Assembly: GCA_020403265.1 (NCBI GenBank)
Contig: JADBXZ010000014.1
Span: 1-64,000, forward strand
Direction of reading: 5' to 3'
DNA from: Bacteroidota bacterium
GTDB taxonomy: Bacteria; Bacteroidota; Bacteroidia; B-17B0; Aurantibacillaceae
DNA length: 64,000 nt
The notes under the pieces were generated by a model. That model was not told the origin of the DNA. It saw nothing but the letters and a program-made list of their open reading frames with translations, and did not search any database. Each line of letters starts with the position of its first letter. The stretch's first letter is position 1. Below, in pieces: positions 1-7,437 of this stretch. The translations under genes were made by a program, and so were the position numbers.

Positions 1-1
1 T

Positions 2-151
2 AACAAAGTAATTAATGAAAAAATAAATTATGTGCACCAAAATCCTGTTGAAGCTGGTTTGGTTTTTAGAGCTGAAGATTATAGGTATAGCAGTGCAATA
101 GATTATTCAGGACTAAAAGAATTACCAAATAATATTATTGTTGCAAGATGA
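2..151 (+). CDS. REP-associated tyrosine transposase (RAYT), C-terminal part only
   Basis: The frame is open from the window edge and ends with TGA at 149-151, so only the last 49 residues are seen. The string YVHQNPVEAGLV followed by YRYSSAIDY is the usual tail of the Y1/IS200-like transposases linked to REP sequences. These are single-copy, domesticated HUH nucleases that recognise short palindromes. The catalytic HUH and tyrosine lie upstream of the window. REP-like palindromes follow within 20 bp of the stop, which fits a RAYT gene with its cognate repeats. Whether the full gene is intact cannot be seen. Confidence 0.85.
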   Translation, partial: NKVINEKINYVHQNPVEAGLVFRAEDYRYSSAIDYSGLKELPNNIIVAR

Positions 152-170
152 AAGTTATTGAGTTTAATTG

Positions 171-222
171 CCACACGAAAGGATTCGTGCGGCAGCGTGG
201 GGATTCGTGCGGCAGCGTGGGG
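171..222 (+). repeat. REP-like palindrome with tandem 20-bp repeat
   Basis: CCACACGAAAGGATTCGTGCGG (171-192, two halves CCACACGAA and TTCGTGCGG) forms a hairpin with one G-T pair. The 20-bp unit GGATTCGTGCGGCAGCGTGG occurs twice in direct tandem at 181-200 and 201-220. The GC-rich text stands out from the AT-rich surroundings. It is placed directly downstream of the RAYT gene end and has an inverted partner at 295-328. Confidence 0.8.
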
Positions 223-294
223 TAACAAATTCCATTCGAATCAAACATAAAACTAAAAGCTATGAGAGTAAGTTTAAAATCATTTTTAAGCTCA

Positions 295-328
295 GCCCCC
301 ACTACCGCACGAATCCCTTCGTGTGGTA
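295..328 (-). repeat. REP-like palindrome, inverted partner
   Basis: Read on the minus strand this is CCACACGAAGGGATTCGTGCGG followed by TAGTGGGGG, nearly the same as the plus-strand element at 171-202. The two copies therefore face each other with about 90 bp between them, a BIME-like arrangement. The stem is CCGCACGAA / TTCGTGTGG with a 4-base loop. Confidence 0.78.
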
Positions 329-410
329 TACTTTACTTAATTAACTTTTAAGTTAAAATTAAACTACCCCCTTATTACTGCAAGAATTCTTCTTTCATAA
401 GGTACATAAC

Positions 411-1661
411 CTAGCATACCTCTGCAATACTTCTGCTGCAAACAAATGCCGTACTCCATGCATTTTGAAAATTAAATCCGCCGGTTACACCGTCAGCATT
501 AATTACTTCACCACTAAAAAACAAACCGGGTATTAATTTACTTTGCATGGTTTTAAAATCAATTTCTTTTAAGTCAACACCACCGCAGGTTACAAACTCT
601 TCTTTAAAGGTCGTTTTCCCGTTCATTTCAAACTTATGGTTATATAGCAAGTCAATTAATTGATGAAGCTGCTTTTTCGGTATTTCAGCCCAAATCTTTT
701 TATTGTCAATGCCTGCCTCAGTTAATATAAATTCCCACAACCTCTTTGGCAATCCGTTTAATGGATTGGAATAGGGGAGTGCTGTATGTTTTGTTTTCTG
801 TAATTCAAAAACCAGATTCTCAATTTCTGAGTAGCTTAAGCCACCCAACCATTTTATTGAAAACGCACAATTGTAGTTTTTATCAAATAGCTCTTTAGCC
901 CCAAAGGCAGATAATTTAAGCACTGCCGGACCACTAAAGCCCCAATGGGTTATTAAAACCGGACCTCTGCTTACAAGTTTAATTCCATCTACTTTTACTT
1001 CAGCATCTGCTACTGAAATGCCTTGCAATTCCTTATTTATGGGATGTTTAGTTAAATTAAACGTAAATAAACTAGGGATGGGACTGATAATTTTGTGCCC
1101 TAAATTTGCAATAAACTGGTAACTGCCAAGCTTGGCGTGACCACCAATGCAGCAAATTACATGGTTTGCATTAAATATACCCAGACTTGTTTTTAGAGTA
1201 AAGTTATTTTTACCGGGTTCAATAGCAAACACTTCGCATTGGGTGGTAATTTTAATATTGTATTTTTCGCAAAGACGAAGGAAACAATCTATAATACTTT
1301 GACTTTCGTTACTGATCGGAAAAACCCGGCCATCATCTTCAATTTTAAGGGGAACCTCTTGGTTTTGGAACCAGTTCATCGTATCTTGAACACTAAAATT
1401 GGAGAATAATTGTCTCAATTCCTTATTTCCTCTTGGATAACTCGCTGAAAGAATGGTATTATCGAGGCAAAAGTTGGTTACATTGCATCTTCCACCCCCT
1501 GATATTTTAACCTTACTTAGTAATTTTGTACTTTTTTCAACTATTTCTATTTGCAATTTGGGTTTAAGAATAGCTATATTTATAGCCGCAAAAAAACCGG
1601 CTGCACCCCCGCCGATAATGATTATTTTTGTATCTTTCAATCTTCTGATGTAAATATCCAA
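411..1661 (-). CDS. HI0933/YhiN-family FAD flavoprotein
   Basis: The 416-residue product has an N-terminal dinucleotide-binding loop GGGAAG (residues 17-22), the family signature ISGGGRCNVTN near residues 53-63, and the C-terminal FAD-contact motif GVTGGFNFQNAW. This is the NAD(P)/FAD-dependent aminoacetone-oxidase-like family (HI0933, YhiN, BaiN). The physiological substrate is not settled for most members. Length is normal for the family (about 400). It stands alone between the RAYT remnant and the tRNA cluster and is transcribed away from the latter. The start ATG at 1659-1661 is the only one before the FAD loop. Confidence 0.9.
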   Translation of the reverse strand: MDIYIRRLKDTKIIIIGGGAAGFFAAINIAILKPKLQIEIVEKSTKLLSKVKISGGGRCNVTNFCLDNTILSASYPRGNKELRQLFSNFSVQDTMNWFQNQEVPLKIEDDGRVFPISNESQSIIDCFLRLCEKYNIKITTQCEVFAIEPGKNNFTLKTSLGIFNANHVICCIGGHAKLGSYQFIANLGHKIISPIPSLFTFNLTKHPINKELQGISVADAEVKVDGIKLVSRGPVLITHWGFSGPAVLKLSAFGAKELFDKNYNCAFSIKWLGGLSYSEIENLVFELQKTKHTALPYSNPLNGLPKRLWEFILTEAGIDNKKIWAEIPKKQLHQLIDLLYNHKFEMNGKTTFKEEFVTCGGVDLKEIDFKTMQSKLIPGLFFSGEVINADGVTGGFNFQNAWSTAFVCSRSIAEVC

Positions 1662-1711
1662 TTTATTTTCTCGAAATGAACCTGAAAATTAAAATATTTT
1701 ACATTTTTATT

Positions 1712-1741
1712 TTGGTAATTCTAAAATACTTATTATCTTTG
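1712..1741 (+). promoter_or_regulatory. Bacteroidota-type promoter of the tRNA-tuf cluster
   Basis: TTG at 1712-1714 and TATCTTTG at 1734-1741 are separated by 19 bp. This matches the Bacteroidota primary sigma consensus TTG/TAnnTTTG exactly. Transcription would start a few bases after 1741, about 30 bp before tRNA-Thr. Confidence 0.75.
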
Positions 1742-1776
1742 CAACCCTTTTTATAGGGAAAGTTCTTTAACATGTT

Positions 1777-1849
1777 GCCGAAGTAGCTCAGCTGGTAGAG
1801 CCACTGATTTGTAATCAGTAGGTCGGGGGTTCGAGTCCCTTCTTCGGCT
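1777..1849 (+). tRNA. tRNA-Thr (anticodon TGT)
   Basis: The acceptor stem GCCGAAG pairs with CTTCGGC at 1842-1848. The anticodon stem ACTGA/TCAGT encloses TTTGTAA, giving anticodon TGT at 1810-1812. The T-arm contains GTTCGAGTC. The CCA end is not encoded. It is the first gene of the tRNA cluster upstream of tuf. Confidence 0.97.
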
Positions 1850-1860
1850 CAAAGATTAAA

Positions 1861-1893
1861 AGAATGATGATTAAAATTATCATTCTTTTTTTT
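1861..1893 (+). terminator. Hairpin plus T-run between tRNA-Thr and tRNA-Tyr
   Basis: AGAATGAT (1861-1868) and ATCATTCT (1879-1886) form a perfect 8-bp stem with a 10-base loop, followed by T's up to the first base of tRNA-Tyr. It has the form of an intrinsic terminator, but the stem is AT-rich and the next tRNA starts at once, so it may be a leaky terminator or a processing structure. Confidence 0.45.
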
Positions 1894-1974
1894 GGGGATA
1901 TACCAGAGTGGCCAAATGGGGCAGACTGTAAATCTGCTGATTCGTCTTCGGAGGTTCGAATCCTCCTGTCCCCA
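1894..1974 (+). tRNA. tRNA-Tyr (anticodon GTA)
   Basis: A class II tRNA of 81 bases. Acceptor GGGGATA pairs with TGTCCCC. The anticodon stem GCAGA/TCTGC encloses CTGTAAA, giving GTA at 1928-1930. A long variable arm (GATTCGTCTTC region) and the T-loop GTTCGAATC follow. CCA is not encoded. Confidence 0.97.
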
Positions 1975-1984
1975 CAGGCTTTAA

Positions 1985-2053
1985 AAATTTTAGAAATGGG
2001 ATTTTAGAATTAAGAAGTTAATTCTAAATTCTTCTTTCTAACTTCTAAAATTT
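1985..2053 (+). repeat. AT-rich nested hairpin element between tRNA-Tyr and tRNA-Gly
   Basis: The outer arms AAATTTTAGAA (1985-1995) and TTCTAAAATTT (2043-2053) are perfect complements. Inside them TTAGAATTAA (2004-2013) pairs with TTAATTCTAA (2018-2027). Similar TTCTAAAATCTAAA text recurs in front of secE and rpoC. It could be an RNA processing or spacer element. Confidence 0.55.
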
Positions 2054-2057
2054 ACAA

Positions 2058-2097
2058 GCGGAAGTAGCTCATCCGCCGTGGCGGAGGTAGAGCTCCA
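2058..2097 (+). pseudogene. Partial tRNA-Gly copy (5' half) with a palindrome in the D-loop
   Basis: GCGGAAGTAGCTCA (2058-2071) and GGTAGAGCTCCA (2086-2097) are identical to the 5' half of the intact tRNA-Gly at 2122. Between them the D-loop bases ATT are replaced by the perfect palindrome TCCGCCGTGGCGGA (2072-2085). The copy has no anticodon loop, T-arm or 3' acceptor strand, so it cannot be a working tRNA. Confidence 0.85.
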
Positions 2098-2121
2098 ACG
2101 CGAAATGAGTTAAGTAACCAA

Positions 2122-2194
2122 GCGGAAGTAGCTCAATTGGTAGAGCTCCAGCCTTCCAAGCTGGAGGTTGCGGGTTCGAGACCCGTCTTCCGCT
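2122..2194 (+). tRNA. tRNA-Gly (anticodon TCC)
   Basis: The acceptor GCGGAAG pairs with CTTCCGC at 2187-2193. The anticodon stem CCAGC/GCTGG encloses CTTCCAA, giving TCC at 2155-2157. The T-arm GCGGGTTCGAGACCCGT is intact. CCA is not encoded. A broken copy of its 5' half lies 64 bp upstream. Confidence 0.97.
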
Positions 2195-2353
2195 CACTGA
2201 CTTTAGGATATTAGAAACTATCAAACTAAGGTCAAAACTAAATAACAAAAAGGTGTGTTATTTAGATGTGAAGTTGAAAATAACTGCATGCTATACTTCA
2301 GGTGCAGACAAATTACAATGTAGATTTGTGTATCACGATTTACTTGTTTTTTG

Positions 2354-2377
2354 AAAGTCCCCAAAAAGAGGGACTTT
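2354..2377 (+). terminator. Hairpin, possible weak terminator
   Basis: AAAGTCCC (2354-2361) pairs with GGGACTTT (2370-2377) across an 8-base loop, followed by TGG rather than a long T-run. It sits inside the tRNA-Gly to tRNA-Thr spacer. It may be a partial terminator or a stable fold of the precursor RNA. Confidence 0.45.
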
Positions 2378-2484
2378 TGGAGTATACAAAAGTAGGTTCT
2401 TTGTTAAGTTGTATTATTAAAAGGCTAAAACAGGCTGTTGTACTCTCCTTTTTTGAACAAGGATTTAGTTACAGAAAGTTATTA

Positions 2485-2522
2485 AAATTAGCAGTTGTAG
2501 CTGCCTGACATAGTCAGGGCAC
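2485..2522 (+). pseudogene. Degenerate tRNA-Thr 5' copy with a palindrome in the D-arm
   Basis: AAATTAGCAGTTGTAGCT ending at 2502 matches the flank and first 12 bases of the intact tRNA-Thr (AAATTAGCTGTTGTAGCT) with one mismatch. It is then interrupted by G plus the palindrome CCTGAC-ATA-GTCAGG (2504-2518) and resumes with GCAC, the end of the D-stem. The arrangement is the same as in the broken tRNA-Gly copy upstream. Confidence 0.65.
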
Positions 2523-2588
2523 AGTGCCAGATTAACTTTCAATGAAAGGAAAAATGATGCGTTGGTTCCAGCCTCTAAGAAAAAATTA

Positions 2589-2660
<72 letters not shown>

Positions 2661-2671
2661 CATTGAAGCTA

Positions 2672-2712
2672 GAGGTCGTTGAGAGTGTAAACCTCGCTAT
2701 CAACAGCTCATT
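2672..2712 (+). pseudogene. Partial duplicate of the tRNA-Thr 3' end
   Basis: TCAACAGCTCATT occurs at 2652-2664 (3' end of the intact tRNA-Thr plus flank) and again at 2700-2712. Upstream of the second copy AGGTCG (2672-2677) repeats the variable-loop text at 2631-2636. The sequence between does not form the normal T-arm. It looks like a decayed 3' half left by a duplication. Confidence 0.55.
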
Positions 2713-2818
2713 CAATTGCCTAAAAAGCACGGACACTTTTGATAATAATTTTACAGAAAACAAAAAAAGAAGATTAGTTAAAACTAATATATAATAAACA
2801 AAAGAAAAAATAACAACT

Positions 2819-4006
2819 ATGGCAAAAGAAAAATTCGACCGTTCCAAACCACACGTAAACATTGGAACTATTGGTCACGTTGACCACGGAAAAACTACCT
2901 TAACCGCTGCAATTACAGTAGTATTAGCAGAAAAAGGTTTATCAGAAGTTCGTGACTTCTCTTCAATTGACAACGCTCCTGAAGAAAAAGAACGCGGTAT
3001 TACAATCAATACCTCACACGTAGAGTATCAAACTGCTAACCGTCACTATGCGCACGTTGACTGTCCTGGTCACGCGGATTACGTAAAGAACATGGTTACC
3101 GGTGCTGCTCAAATGGATGGTGCTATCTTAGTAGTAGCTGCTACAGATGGTCCAATGCCACAAACTCGTGAGCATATCCTATTAGCTCGTCAGGTAGGTG
3201 TACCTCGTATCGTAGTATTCATGAACAAAGTGGATATGGTTGAAGATGCTGAGTTACTTGAATTAGTTGAAATGGAAATCCGTGAATTATTGTCATTCTA
3301 CAAATTTGACGGTGATAACACGCCAATCATTAAAGGTTCAGCTTTAGGTGGATTAAACAAAGATCCAAAATGGATGGACAAAATCATGGAATTAATGGAA
3401 GCTGTAGATACTTATATTCCATTACCTCCGCGTGATAAAGATAAGCCATTCTTAATGCCTGTGGAAGACGTATTTACGATCACTGGTCGTGGTACAGTTG
3501 CTACAGGTCGTATCGAGACTGGTGTAATTAACACTAACGATCCTGTTGAGATCATCGGTATGGGTGCTGATAAATTAACTTCAACTATCACTGGGGTAGA
3601 AATGTTCCGTAAAATCTTAGATTACGGTGAGGCTGGAGATAACGTAGGTTTATTATTGCGTGGTATTGAGAAGAAAGATATCCGTCGTGGGATGGTTATC
3701 ACTAAACCAGGTGCAGTTAAGCCTCATGCTAAATTCAAAGCTGAAGTGTATATCTTGAAAAAAGAAGAAGGTGGCCGTCATACGCCATTCCAAAATAAAT
3801 ACCGTCCTCAATTCTATTTCCGTACTACTGACGTTACAGGTGAGATCGAATTAGAAGCAGGTCGTGAAATGGTATTACCTGGTGACAACGTAACTATCAC
3901 TGTAAACTTAATCAATCCAATTGCGATGGATAAAGGTTTACGTTTCGCTATCCGCGAAGGTGGTCGTACCGTTGGTGCTGGTCAAGTAACCGAAATTTTA
4001 GACTAA
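2819..4006 (+). CDS. tuf: Elongation factor Tu
   Basis: The 395-residue GTPase carries aminoacyl-tRNA to the ribosomal A site. The P-loop GHVDHGKTT lies at residues 19-27, followed by the switch II motif DCPGH and the guanine motif NKVD. Domains II and III are complete through the C-terminal GRTVGAGQV. Length is typical for a bacterial EF-Tu. It is preceded by tRNA-Thr and followed by a strong terminator and tRNA-Trp. It is probably cotranscribed with the upstream tRNAs from the promoter at 1712. Codon use is clearly that of a highly expressed gene. Confidence 0.99.
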   Translation: MAKEKFDRSKPHVNIGTIGHVDHGKTTLTAAITVVLAEKGLSEVRDFSSIDNAPEEKERGITINTSHVEYQTANRHYAHVDCPGHADYVKNMVTGAAQMDGAILVVAATDGPMPQTREHILLARQVGVPRIVVFMNKVDMVEDAELLELVEMEIRELLSFYKFDGDNTPIIKGSALGGLNKDPKWMDKIMELMEAVDTYIPLPPRDKDKPFLMPVEDVFTITGRGTVATGRIETGVINTNDPVEIIGMGADKLTSTITGVEMFRKILDYGEAGDNVGLLLRGIEKKDIRRGMVITKPGAVKPHAKFKAEVYILKKEEGGRHTPFQNKYRPQFYFRTTDVTGEIELEAGREMVLPGDNVTITVNLINPIAMDKGLRFAIREGGRTVGAGQVTEILD

Positions 4007-4027
4007 GCCATAGTCCTTAAAATACAG

Positions 4028-4062
4028 GCAAAATGGCTCCCGTAATTGGGATGCCATTTTGC
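4028..4062 (+). terminator. Hairpin terminator after tuf
   Basis: GCAAAATGGC (4028-4037) pairs with GCCATTTTGC (4053-4062), and the stem is extended inside by TCCC/GGGA. A TATTTT tail follows. It lies 21 bp after the tuf stop and 30 bp before tRNA-Trp, so it probably separates the tRNA-tuf unit from tRNA-Trp-secE or lowers read-through. Confidence 0.75.
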
Positions 4063-4092
4063 TATTTTAATCAATTAGGCTTTTTAAAATTT

Positions 4093-4163
4093 ACGGGTGT
4101 GGTGCAATGGTAGCATACCGGTCTCCAAAACCGTTGATGGGAGTTCGAATCTCTCCACCCGTG
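4093..4163 (+). tRNA. tRNA-Trp (anticodon CCA)
   Basis: The acceptor ACGGGTG pairs with CACCCGT at 4156-4162. The anticodon stem CCGGT/ACCGT (one G-T pair) encloses CTCCAAA, giving anticodon CCA. The T-loop GTTCGAATC is present. The order tRNA-Trp, secE, nusG is a common bacterial arrangement. Confidence 0.96.
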
Positions 4164-4175
4164 CGAAAAAAATAC

Positions 4176-4240
4176 GATTGTAAAAATTAGATTTAAGGAG
4201 CAGAATCTTAAATCTACAATCTTAAAATCTAAAATAAAAA
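4176..4240 (+). repeat. AT-rich hairpin element in the secE leader
   Basis: GATTGTA (4176-4182) and TAGATTTAAG (4188-4197) pair with CTTAAATCTA (4207-4216) and TACAATC (4215-4221), a long stem with a small bulge. The tail TCTTAAAATCTAAAATAAAA runs to the secE ribosome-binding region. Almost the same tail precedes rpoC. Confidence 0.55.
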
Positions 4241-4244
4241 GAGA

Positions 4245-4439
4245 ATGAGCAAATTTGGAACATATATTAGCGAAACAAGAAATGAACTTGTTAATAAAGT
4301 TAGTTGGCCAACTTGGCCAGAACTTCAAAACAGTGCCATTATTGTGATGGTTTCATCCGTTATTATTGCAATTGTGGTTGCTTTAATGGATTTTGGCTTT
4401 GATTTGTTAATGAAATTGGCCTACGACCTAGTTAAATAA
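4245..4439 (+). CDS. secE: Preprotein translocase subunit SecE
   Basis: A 64-residue protein with the short single-helix form of SecE. The amphipathic segment carries the family motif ELVNKVSWPTWPEL (residues 14-27), and one transmembrane helix follows at about 31-52. SecE clamps SecY in the plasma-membrane translocon. It sits 20 bp upstream of nusG, the standard secE-nusG pairing. It is too short to have been recognised by length alone, but motif and context are decisive. Confidence 0.96.
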   Translation: MSKFGTYISETRNELVNKVSWPTWPELQNSAIIVMVSSVIIAIVVALMDFGFDLLMKLAYDLVK

Positions 4440-4459
4440 TACTTTTTTTTAAGTTCAAC

Positions 4460-5029
4460 ATGACTACTGATGTAATTAAAACCGAAAACTCTAACAAAAA
4501 ATGGTACGTTGTACGTGCTATTAGTGGTCAAGAGAAAAAGGTTAAACAATATATAGAATCGGAAATTATCCGATTAAAAATGAGTGACTATGTTTCACAA
4601 GTTTTAATACCAACAGAAAAAGTAATTCAAATCAGAAATGGTAAAAAAAGTACAAAAGAGAGATCATTTTACCCTGGTTACATTTTAATTGAAGCAAACT
4701 TGACAGGTGAAGTACCTCATGTTATTAAGAATATCACAGGAGTAATTGGATTTCTTGGCGAAACTAAAGGTGGTGATGCCGTTCCTATGCGCATTAGTGA
4801 GGTAAACCGTATTTTAGGTAAGGTTGATGAGTTAACTGAAAGCGAAGGAACTGTTACATCTAATTACATGGTTGGTGAAAATGTAAAAGTTATCAATGGC
4901 CCTTTCAATGGCTTTAATGGTGTTATTGAAGAGGTAATGGAAGATAAAAAGAAAATTAAAGTTACCGTAAAAATATTTGGCCGTAAAACTCCGGTTGAAT
5001 TAAATTATGGTGAAGTAGAAAAAGAATAA
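4460..5029 (+). CDS. nusG: Transcription termination/antitermination factor NusG
   Basis: A 189-residue protein. The N-terminal NGN domain begins with KKWYVVRAISGQEKKV and includes the FYPGYILIE segment. The C-terminal KOW domain is marked by VKVINGPFNGFNGVIEEV (about residues 135-152). NusG binds the RNA polymerase clamp and couples transcription with ribosomes or Rho. The length matches single-copy bacterial NusG and has no extra loop. It lies between secE and rplK. Confidence 0.98.
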   Translation: MTTDVIKTENSNKKWYVVRAISGQEKKVKQYIESEIIRLKMSDYVSQVLIPTEKVIQIRNGKKSTKERSFYPGYILIEANLTGEVPHVIKNITGVIGFLGETKGGDAVPMRISEVNRILGKVDELTESEGTVTSNYMVGENVKVINGPFNGFNGVIEEVMEDKKKIKVTVKIFGRKTPVELNYGEVEKE

Positions 5030-5149
5030 AGAAATTGAATGGTGATAGGTTTTTAAGTTAAAATGAGCGCTTTGCTGCTTCCAACTCAAAGTAAACTTTA
5101 ATCTCGAAAATACTAAACCGACAATAAAAACAAATAAAAACAAATAAAA

Positions 5150-5587
5150 ATGGCAAAAGAGTTATCGGCAATTGTAAAGTTGCAAATTAAAGGTGGAGCT
5201 GCTAACCCGTCGCCTCCTATTGGTCCTGCTTTAGGTGCCAAAGGTGTTAACATTATGGAATTCTGCAAGCAGTTTAATGCTCGTACGCAGGAATCTCCGG
5301 GTAAAATTTTACCGGTATTAATTAATGTTTACACTGATAAGTCGTTTGATTTCATTATCAAGCGTCCGCCTGTAGCAGTTCAAATTTTAGAGGCTACAAA
5401 AATCAAATCTGGTTCGCCTACCAGCAATCGTAAAAAAGTTGGTTCTATTTCATGGGATCAAATTAAAAAAATTGCAGAAGATAAAATTGTAGACATGAAC
5501 TGTTTCACAATTGAATCTGCAATGAGTATGGTTGCAGGAACAGCGCGCAGTATGGGTGTTACCGTTAGCGGAAACAAACCGTTTTAA
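5150..5587 (+). CDS. rplK: 50S ribosomal protein L11
   Basis: A 145-residue protein. The proline-rich N-terminal domain has [20 protein letters not shown] (residues 15-34). The C-terminal rRNA-binding domain ends in [12 protein letters not shown]11 forms the GTPase-associated centre with 23S rRNA and the L10-L12 stalk. It is separated from nusG by a 120-bp spacer that could hold an own promoter or leader, and is followed after 36 bp by rplA. Confidence 0.98.
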   Translation: MAKELSAIVKLQIKGGAANPSPPIGPALGAKGVNIMEFCKQFNARTQESPGKILPVLINVYTDKSFDFIIKRPPVAVQILEATKIKSGSPTSNRKKVGSISWDQIKKIAEDKIVDMNCFTIESAMSMVAGTARSMGVTVSGNKPF

Positions 5588-5623
5588 ACAAGTATTAATT
5601 AATTAAAAAACAAAGCTTAACAA

Positions 5624-6316
5624 ATGGCAACGTTGACTAAAAAAAGAAAAGCTGTAGCTTCTAAAGTAGATGCTAACAAAGCTTACACCGTTGCAGAGGC
5701 TTCTAAATTGGTTAAAGAAATTACAACAACCAAATTTGATGCTTCTGTGGACTTAGCAGTCCGTTTAGGAGTTGATCCTCGTAAAGCAAATCAAATGGTT
5801 CGCGGAACTGTTACCTTACCTCACGGTACCGGTAAAACCATGCGTGTTTTGGCAATTGTAACTCCTGATAAGGAAGCAGAAGCTAAAGCTGCAGGTGCAG
5901 ACTATGTTGGTTTAGACGAGTACATCGAGAAAATTAAAGGTGGATGGACAGATGTAGATGTAATCATCACTATGCCTTCAGTAATGGGTAAAGTTGGTGC
6001 TTTAGGTAGAGTATTAGGCCCTCGTGGTTTAATGCCGAACCCAAAAACAGGAACAGTTACGATGGATATCGCTAAAGCGGTAACCGATTCAAAAGGTGGT
6101 AAAATTGACTTTAAGGTTGATAAAGCAGGAATCATTCATGCTGCAGTTGGGAAAGTATCTTTCACAGCTGAAAAATTAGCGGAAAATGCACAAGAGCTTA
6201 TCAGCACTATTGTTAAATTAAAACCTAGTTCTGCAAAAGGTACTTACGTAAAGTCGGTAACCATGAGCAGCACAATGAGTGCAGGTATCGCAATCGATAA
6301 CAAACTATTTAACTAA
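5624..6316 (+). CDS. rplA: 50S ribosomal protein L1
   Basis: A 230-residue L1. Family signatures include [19 protein letters not shown] (near residues 39-57), the central [14 protein letters not shown], and the C-terminal [21 protein letters not shown]1 binds the mobile L1 stalk of 23S rRNA and, in enterobacteria, represses its own L11-L1 mRNA. A comparable site was not identified here. It is followed after 15 bp by rplJ. Confidence 0.98.
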   Translation: MATLTKKRKAVASKVDANKAYTVAEASKLVKEITTTKFDASVDLAVRLGVDPRKANQMVRGTVTLPHGTGKTMRVLAIVTPDKEAEAKAAGADYVGLDEYIEKIKGGWTDVDVIITMPSVMGKVGALGRVLGPRGLMPNPKTGTVTMDIAKAVTDSKGGKIDFKVDKAGIIHAAVGKVSFTAEKLAENAQELISTIVKLKPSSAKGTYVKSVTMSSTMSAGIAIDNKLFN

Positions 6317-6331
6317 AAACACTGCTAATAA

Positions 6332-6826
6332 ATGAATAAGACAGAAAAAACTCAGGTAATCGAGCAATTAGTTGAAAAGCTAAATGCTAACGACAAAATC
6401 TATTTAGCAGATTGTTCTTCATTAACAGTTGAAAAAGTAAATGCATTTCGCAGAGCTTGTTTCGAAAAGAAAATTTCGGTACAAGTAGTTAAAAACACCC
6501 TTTTAAAGAAAGCAATTGAAAGAGCTAATGATAGTAAATTAGCCGAATTAATTCCTACCTTAAAAGGAGAAACAGCTTTAATTTTTACCGATGTGGCAAA
6601 TGCCCCTGCTAAGGTAATTAAAGAGTTTCGTAAAGGCGACAGCAAACCTGCTTTAAAAGCTGCTTATGTTGAACAAACAATCTTTATTGGTGATAACCAA
6701 TTAGACGCAGTTGCTTCGTTGAAATCTAAGAACGAATTAATTGCCGATGTAATTGCGTTACTAAAATCTCCAATCCAACGCGTGATTGGTGGTTTAGAAA
6801 ACAAATCAAGCAAAGAAGCTGCATAA
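6332..6826 (+). CDS. rplJ: 50S ribosomal protein L10
   Basis: A 164-residue L10 with the N-terminal rRNA-binding half (LADCSSLTVEKVNAFRRAC, VVKNTLLKKAI) and the C-terminal helix that anchors L7/L12 dimers. It is shorter than the E. coli protein's close relatives only by a few residues. The gene starts 15 bp after rplA, and rplL follows after 58 bp. Confidence 0.97.
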   Translation: MNKTEKTQVIEQLVEKLNANDKIYLADCSSLTVEKVNAFRRACFEKKISVQVVKNTLLKKAIERANDSKLAELIPTLKGETALIFTDVANAPAKVIKEFRKGDSKPALKAAYVEQTIFIGDNQLDAVASLKSKNELIADVIALLKSPIQRVIGGLENKSSKEAA

Positions 6827-6884
6827 TAGTAAAACAAAAACAAAAAAAGTAAATCAATAATTAATCTAATAAAAACCAAATAAA

Positions 6885-7259
6885 ATGGCAGATATTAAAG
6901 CAATAGCCGAACAATTAGTAGGCTTAACAGTAAAAGAAGTACAAGATTTAGCAACTTTATTAAAAGACGAATACGGAATTGAACCAGCTGCTGCTGCAGT
7001 GGTTGTTTCTGGTGGTGGTGCTGGAGCTGGTGATGCAGCTGCTGCTAAAACTAGTTTCGACATTATCTTAACTGAAGCAGGTGCTGCTAAGTTAGGTGTT
7101 GTAAAAGTTGTTAAAGACTTAACCGGTTTAGGCTTAAAAGAAGCTAAAGACTTAGTAGACGGCGCTCCAAAACCAGTTAAAGAAGGTATTGGCAAAGAAG
7201 AAGCTGAAGCAATTAAAAAAGCTTTAGAAGAAGCTGGTGCTAAAGCTGAAATTAAGTAA
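6885..7259 (+). CDS. rplL: 50S ribosomal protein L7/L12
   Basis: A 124-residue stalk protein. The N-terminal dimerisation domain ([20 protein letters not shown]) is joined by an Ala/Gly-rich hinge (about residues 36-53) to the factor-binding C-terminal domain with [20 protein letters not shown]. It recruits translational GTPases such as the EF-Tu encoded upstream. A large hairpin follows before rpoB. Confidence 0.98.
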   Translation: MADIKAIAEQLVGLTVKEVQDLATLLKDEYGIEPAAAAVVVSGGGAGAGDAAAAKTSFDIILTEAGAAKLGVVKVVKDLTGLGLKEAKDLVDGAPKPVKEGIGKEEAEAIKKALEEAGAKAEIK

Positions 7260-7289
7260 TTTACTTAATTTAGCTTACCGCTAAATATT

Positions 7290-7336
7290 AAATTTCACGT
7301 TTCCCCAACCAATTTTTTGGTTGGGGTGTGAAATTT
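7290..7336 (+). promoter_or_regulatory. Large hairpin between rplL and rpoB
   Basis: CCCCAACCAA (7303-7312) pairs with TTGGTTGGGG (7317-7326), and outside it AAATTTCAC (7290-7298) pairs with GTGAAATTT (7328-7336). The 19-bp two-part stem is followed by AAAACGGG rather than T's, so it is not a clean intrinsic terminator. In E. coli the same gap holds an attenuator and an RNase III site, and a similar role is my inference. Confidence 0.7.
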
Positions 7337-7437
7337 AAAACGGGATGGGTATAAATTAACGTGATTTTACCTGTTTATGGTGTTAAAACACCAGAGTTCA
7401 AAGCGTCAACAAATTGTAAAACTTAACACAACATACC

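Larger units (their letters stand above)
2195..2588 (+). other. 394-bp spacer between tRNA-Gly and tRNA-Thr
   Basis: I see no credible gene here. An open frame at 2302-2508 has no recognisable domain and no good ribosome site, so I do not call it. The spacer holds a strong hairpin at 2354-2377 and a degenerate tRNA-Thr 5' copy with a palindrome at 2485-2522. A small RNA excised from the tRNA precursor is possible but unsupported. Confidence 0.5.

Noticed and set aside
181-222. Tandem 20-bp repeat as a possible CRISPR array
   Set aside because: The two units are directly adjacent with no spacer, only two copies exist and no cas gene is near; it fits a REP-type element better.
2302-2508. Open frame of 68 codons between tRNA-Gly and tRNA-Thr
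   Set aside because: No family features, no convincing ribosome site, and it spans a terminator-like hairpin and a decayed tRNA copy.
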